Of a stretch of DNA of 16,660 nucleotides, positions 13,559-16,660 are shown piece by piece. Under the pieces are notes generated by a model. It ran no database searches, was not told the DNA's origin, and was given only the letters and a program-made list of their open reading frames with translations. The position numbers and the translations under genes were made by a program. The stretch spans positions 1-16,660 of the forward strand of contig CAJAHV010000178.1 of assembly GCA_903939555.1 (NCBI GenBank). Reading direction: 5' to 3'. Each line of letters opens with the position of its first letter. Position 1 is the stretch's first letter. Source of the DNA: an uncultured Alphaproteobacteria bacterium. Lineage in GTDB: Bacteria; Pseudomonadota; Alphaproteobacteria; Sphingomonadales; Sphingomonadaceae.

Positions 13559-13825
13559 ATGGACATGACAGACCTTGCGCAACTGAGTTTCGAAGCGGCG
13601 TTGAAGCAGCTGGAAACCATCGTCCACCGCCTTGAAAGCGGTGAGGCGAGCCTGGAGGATTCGATCAATCTCTACACCCAGGGCCAGGATTTGAAGGCGC
13701 ATTGCGAAAAGAAGCTCGCCGACGCGACGGCGCGGATCGAAGCCATCCAGCAAAATGACGCCGGCGATGCCATTGCTACCCGCCCCTTTGACCCCGCCGC
13801 GGCCGTCGCCAGCCGCGCGGAATGA
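13559..13825 (+). CDS. xseB: Exodeoxyribonuclease VII small subunit
   Basis: Exonuclease VII degrades single-stranded DNA; several XseB copies stabilise one XseA. The 88-residue protein matches the family: LSFEAALKQLETIVHRLESG, then EASLEDSINLYTQGQDLKAHCEKKLADATARI, which form the two helices of the coiled-coil subunit. The C-terminal tail (AIATRPFDPAAAV) is variable. Two in-frame ATGs (13559 and 13565) are possible and neither has a ribosome-binding site. The stop overlaps the next start by ATGA, giving the common xseB-ispA coupling. The large subunit gene xseA is not in the window. Confidence 0.94.
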   Translation: MDMTDLAQLSFEAALKQLETIVHRLESGEASLEDSINLYTQGQDLKAHCEKKLADATARIEAIQQNDAGDAIATRPFDPAAAVASRAE

Positions 13826-14742
13826 CCCAGGAAGCCGTCACCGTGCACGTGTCATCGACCAGCCTGAAACCCGCGCTCGATGCCATCGGCAAGGCGATGG
13901 ACCAGCGATTCGACCGACTGCTCCAGGTGCCGGCCGACAGCAGCGCGAAATTGTACGACGCCATGCGCCACGCCGCCATCGGTGGTGGCAAGCGCATGCG
14001 GCCGTTGTTGGTGGTCGCCGCCTGTGACCTGTTTCATGTTGATCGCGAACGCGCGCTGCGGGTGGCGCTCGCCATCGAATGCATCCATGTCTACAGCCTG
14101 ATCCATGACGACTTGCCGTGCATGGACGATGACGACATGCGGCGCGGCAAGCCCACGGTGCACAAGGCCTTTGACGAAGCGACCGCGGTACTGGCGGGCG
14201 ATTGCCTGCACGCACTGGCCTTTGAAATCCTCGCCGATCCGGCGACGCATGAAGACCCGTTCGCACGCTGCGAACTTGTCACCGAGCTGGCGGTTTCATC
14301 CGGCCCGTCGGGGATGGGGGGCGGCCAGATGATGGACCTCGTCGCCGAACACGAGCTTTATGACCTCGCCGGGGTGACCCGGCTGCAGGCGCTCAAGACG
14401 GGTGCGCTGATCGGCTTCTGCCTCGAAGCCGGGGCGATCATGGGGCGCGTGCCCGAAGCGCAGCGCACGCCGTTGCGCGGCTATGCCCGCGATCTCGGGC
14501 TGGCCTTCCAGATCGCCGATGATCTGCTCGATGTCGAAGGCTCGGCCGAAGCCGCCGGCAAGGCGGTGGGCAAGGATGCCGCGGCGGGCAAGGCGACGTT
14601 CGTGTCGTTGATGGGCGTCGAACAGGCGCGTACTCAGGCAACGATGCTGATCGACCAGGCTATCGCGCATCTCAACAGCTTTGGCGAGGAAGCCGATCTG
14701 CTGCGCGCCATCGCGCGCTTCGCGATCGAACGCGACCGCTAG
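13822..14742 (+). CDS. ispA: Farnesyl diphosphate synthase (short-chain polyprenyl synthetase)
   Basis: This 306-residue enzyme condenses isopentenyl diphosphate with allylic diphosphates in isoprenoid synthesis, supplying precursors for quinones, undecaprenyl lipid and carotenoids. The motifs are complete: GGGKRMRP (54-61), the first Asp-rich motif DDLPCMDDDDMRRGKPT (96-112), GGQMMDL, the Lys-Thr of LKTGALI, and the second Asp-rich motif FQIADDLLDVEG (about 229-240). The two-residue insertion in the first Asp-rich motif is usual for bacterial farnesyl diphosphate synthases; a geranylgeranyl product is not excluded. The start overlaps the xseB stop by ATGA. The coaD ribosome-binding site overlaps its stop codon. 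Confidence 0.93.
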   Translation: MTQEAVTVHVSSTSLKPALDAIGKAMDQRFDRLLQVPADSSAKLYDAMRHAAIGGGKRMRPLLVVAACDLFHVDRERALRVALAIECIHVYSLIHDDLPCMDDDDMRRGKPTVHKAFDEATAVLAGDCLHALAFEILADPATHEDPFARCELVTELAVSSGPSGMGGGQMMDLVAEHELYDLAGVTRLQALKTGALIGFCLEAGAIMGRVPEAQRTPLRGYARDLGLAFQIADDLLDVEGSAEAAGKAVGKDAAAGKATFVSLMGVEQARTQATMLIDQAIAHLNSFGEEADLLRAIARFAIERDR

Positions 14743-14752
14743 GAGAACACCC

Positions 14753-15247
14753 ATGCGCATCGGCGTTTATCCCGGCACCTTCGATCCGCTCACCCTCGGG
14801 CATATGGACATCATCCGCCGCGCCGCGCGGCTGGTCGACCGGTTGGTCATCGGCGTGGCGACCAATCCATCGAAATCACCGATGTTCACGCTTGCTGAAC
14901 GTCAGGCCCAGGTGCGCCGCGAAGTCGAAGGCATCGCCGGCGTCGAAGTTGTCGAATTCGACGAATTGCTGATGACCTTTGCCGAAAGGCTGGGCGCGAC
15001 GGTGATCGTGCGCGGTCTGCGCGGTGCCGGCGATTTCGAATATGAGTTCCAGATGACCGGCATGAACCGCGCGCTCAACGACGATATCGAACAGGTGTTC
15101 CTGATGGCCGATGTCGCCTTGCAGCCGATTGCGTCGAAGCTGGTCAAGGAAATTGCGGTCTATGGGGGGGATATCCGCAAGTTCGTGACGCAGCGGGTCG
15201 CTGCCGATGTGGTCGCCAGAGTAGCCGAATTGGGTCGCAGAGTATGA
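14753..15247 (+). CDS. coaD: Phosphopantetheine adenylyltransferase
   Basis: CoaD adenylates 4'-phosphopantetheine to dephospho-CoA, the next-to-last step of coenzyme A synthesis. The 164-residue protein has the nucleotidyltransferase motif YPGTFDPLTLGHMDII at the N terminus, then VRGLRGAGDFEYEFQMTGMNR and the C-terminal IASKLVKEIAVYGGDIRKFV segment, all typical. AGGAG (14741-14745) lies 7 nt before the ATG and overlaps the ispA stop, so the start is well supported even though the frame is open upstream. The stop overlaps the cyclophilin gene by ATGA. Confidence 0.97.
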   Translation: MRIGVYPGTFDPLTLGHMDIIRRAARLVDRLVIGVATNPSKSPMFTLAERQAQVRREVEGIAGVEVVEFDELLMTFAERLGATVIVRGLRGAGDFEYEFQMTGMNRALNDDIEQVFLMADVALQPIASKLVKEIAVYGGDIRKFVTQRVAADVVARVAELGRRV

Positions 15248-16014
15248 AAATCATGGTGTTGCGCTTTCTGACCGTCGCCGTTGTCGCGCTGGGCCTGGCC
15301 GGCGCGGGGCACGCCCAGGGGCAGCCATCAAAGGAAGATCTGAAGGCACCGCCGGTGCTGCCCAAGATGGGGCCGGCACCGACAATGCCGGGGTCGCTGG
15401 CCAGCATCGATGATGAAAATGTTCTCATGCTCGATCTGTCGACCGGCGGGCGGGTCAAGATTGTCATGCGGCCCGACGCGGCACCCAAACATGTCGAACG
15501 CATCAAAACGCTGGCCCGCCAAGGCTTTTACGACGGCACGGTCTTCCACCGTGTTATCGAAGGCTTCATGGCGCAGGGCGGCGACCCGACTGCGACCGGC
15601 CAGGGCGGATCGAAACTCCCCGATCTGGCCGCCGAATTCAACGACCTGCCGCACGTCCGCGGTGCTGTATCGATGGCGCGGGCCCAGGGTCTTGATTCGG
15701 CGAACAGCCAGTTCTTCATCGTTTTCCAGCCGGTGCTCAAGCTCGATCGCACCTATACGGTCTGGGGCCGGGTAGTAAGCGGCATGGAATTCGTCGACGC
15801 CATCGCCAAGGGCGAGCCGCCGGAAAACCCGTCGCGCATCCTCAAGGCGTCGATCGCCGCCGACAAGGCGCCGCCGCCGGCGCCGGCCTCGCCGATCCCG
15901 CCTGCAGCGCTGTCGCCACCACCGGCGCCTGTCGTGGCCACCCCGTCGCTGGCCCCTCCCGTCGCCAAGGCGCCCGCCGCCAAGCCGAAGCCCAAACCAA
16001 AGGCCAAGGGCTGA
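15244..16014 (+). CDS. Periplasmic cyclophilin-type peptidyl-prolyl isomerase
   Basis: This enzyme speeds cis-trans isomerisation of X-Pro bonds in exported proteins. The 256-residue precursor has a signal peptide (hydrophobic run FLTVAVVALGLAGAG, likely cleaved after Ala24 in GHA-QG), a Pro-rich linker, and a cyclophilin domain (about 58-205). Active-site residues are visible in FHRVIEGFMAQGGDPTATGQGGS (Arg103, Phe108, Met109, Gln111) and NSQFFIVF. The position of the cyclosporin-contacting Trp of human cyclophilin A appears to be Lys166. After residue 208 comes a low-complexity Pro/Ala tail ending in alternating Lys-Pro (KPKPKPKAKG). The gene is coupled to coaD by ATGA and lies 5 bp before a lipoprotein protease gene. 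Confidence 0.93.
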   Translation: MKIMVLRFLTVAVVALGLAGAGHAQGQPSKEDLKAPPVLPKMGPAPTMPGSLASIDDENVLMLDLSTGGRVKIVMRPDAAPKHVERIKTLARQGFYDGTVFHRVIEGFMAQGGDPTATGQGGSKLPDLAAEFNDLPHVRGAVSMARAQGLDSANSQFFIVFQPVLKLDRTYTVWGRVVSGMEFVDAIAKGEPPENPSRILKASIAADKAPPPAPASPIPPAALSPPPAPVVATPSLAPPVAKAPAAKPKPKPKAKG

Positions 16015-16019
16015 TCGTC

Positions 16020-16660
16020 GTGCGGGCGGTCAAGTCGCCGCGCCGCCGGGTGCCGGTTGCCACTATCCTCGCTACCCTGTCGTTGCTGCTGTCGGCCTGC
16101 GGTGGCGGCAGTAGCCCGCCGACCACCGGCGGGATTACGCCAACTCCGACCCCGACCCCCAGCAGCACGTGTTCGCTGCGGTCGCGCCAGGAGTGGGCGG
16201 CGGCGCAATTGCGCGAATTCTACCTGTTTCCCGAAACCCTGCCGGCAACGCTCGATCCCGCGCCCTACACCAGTGTTTCGACCTATATCGACGCGTTGAC
16301 CGCGACGGCACGGGGGCAGGGGCGTGATCGCTTCTTCACCTACATTACCTCGATCGCCGAAGAAAACGCCTTCTTCAATTCGGGCCAGACCGCCGCATTC
16401 GGCATCCGGTTGCAGACCGACAGCGTGGCGCGCCGGGTGTTCGTGGCCGATGCCTATGAAAACGCCCCGGCCTTTGCCGCCGGGCTCGACCGTGGCACCG
16501 AAATCCTTGCCATCGGCACGTCGGCGGCCGATCTGCGCAGCGTCGATGCGATCATTGCGGCGGAAGGCGCCGCCGGGATCAGCGCCGCCTTCGGTCCCTC
16601 GACCGTCGGTGTCACCCGCAGCGTGCGCATCACCGATGCCAGCGGCAGCCGCGTCGTGGC
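16020..16660 (+). CDS. S41-family (CtpA-like) lipoprotein protease, N-terminal part
   Basis: The gene runs off the window after about 213 codons. It starts at GTG, 5 bp after the cyclophilin stop, and encodes a lipoprotein signal: a basic region (KSPRRR), a hydrophobic run (ATILATLSLLLSAC) and lipobox LSAC with Cys27. A flexible Gly/Ser and Thr-Pro linker follows (about 28-52), then a helical domain (RQEWAAAQLREFYLFPETLP, DALTATARGQGRDRFFTYIT) and a PDZ-like domain (GIRLQTD, AFAAGLDRGTEILAIG). This order is typical of C-terminal-processing peptidases of family S41. The catalytic Ser-Lys domain would lie beyond the edge, so activity cannot be judged. It would act in the periplasm, anchored to a membrane. 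Confidence 0.82.
   Translation, partial: MRAVKSPRRRVPVATILATLSLLLSACGGGSSPPTTGGITPTPTPTPSSTCSLRSRQEWAAAQLREFYLFPETLPATLDPAPYTSVSTYIDALTATARGQGRDRFFTYITSIAEENAFFNSGQTAAFGIRLQTDSVARRVFVADAYENAPAFAAGLDRGTEILAIGTSAADLRSVDAIIAAEGAAGISAAFGPSTVGVTRSVRITDASGSRVV

Overview
This is a compact, GC-rich chromosomal segment with almost no non-coding space. It looks like an alphaproteobacterium, most probably of the order Sphingomonadales. I infer this from GapR (DUF2312) and DUF1244 proteins, a K-type pyruvate kinase, a DUF4136 lipoprotein and the overall gene content. The species cannot be named from the sequence. I see no tRNA, rRNA, CRISPR array, insertion sequence, phage gene or attachment site. Most of the window is ordinary housekeeping DNA.

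Positions 1-5386 are a minus-strand block, read from right to left: DUF1244 protein, gapR, a glutathione S-transferase (GST), two subunits of a molybdenum hydroxylase (2Fe-2S and FAD) without the catalytic subunit, YbjQ, YebC, an NTF2-like protein, ruvC and ruvA. The end of this block is a DNA-repair cluster (yebC/ruvC/ruvA) held together by 4-bp ATGA overlaps. Pyruvate kinase is divergent from it (5465-6922) and converges on a HAD-family hydrolase. Next comes rpmJ (ribosomal protein L36) on the minus strand, with its own candidate promoter and terminator.

Positions 7934-10657 are plus-strand: a DUF4136 lipoprotein coupled to an M14 carboxypeptidase, then a crotonase-family enzyme of the PaaG isomerase type behind a 16-bp palindrome resembling a LiuR operator. 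Phenylalanine 4-hydroxylase and an aryl-alcohol-type zinc dehydrogenase follow on the minus strand. Together these three enzymes hint at aromatic or acyl-CoA catabolism, but that link is an inference.

Positions 12811-16660 are a plus-strand series: a second 212-residue GST, xseB, a farnesyl diphosphate synthase gene, coaD, a periplasmic cyclophilin with a Pro/Ala/Lys-rich tail, and the start of an S41 (CtpA-like) lipoprotein protease cut by the window edge.

I did not find a convincing new multi-gene system. The points most worth a second look are the molybdenum-hydroxylase pair lacking its large subunit and fused into a transcription unit with YbjQ, the palindrome in front of the PaaG-like gene with a small hydrophobic reading frame running into it, two mutually exclusive hairpins in the lipoprotein leader, and a recurring candidate promoter form (TTG-like -35, 17-nt spacer, (T/C)AGC -10).
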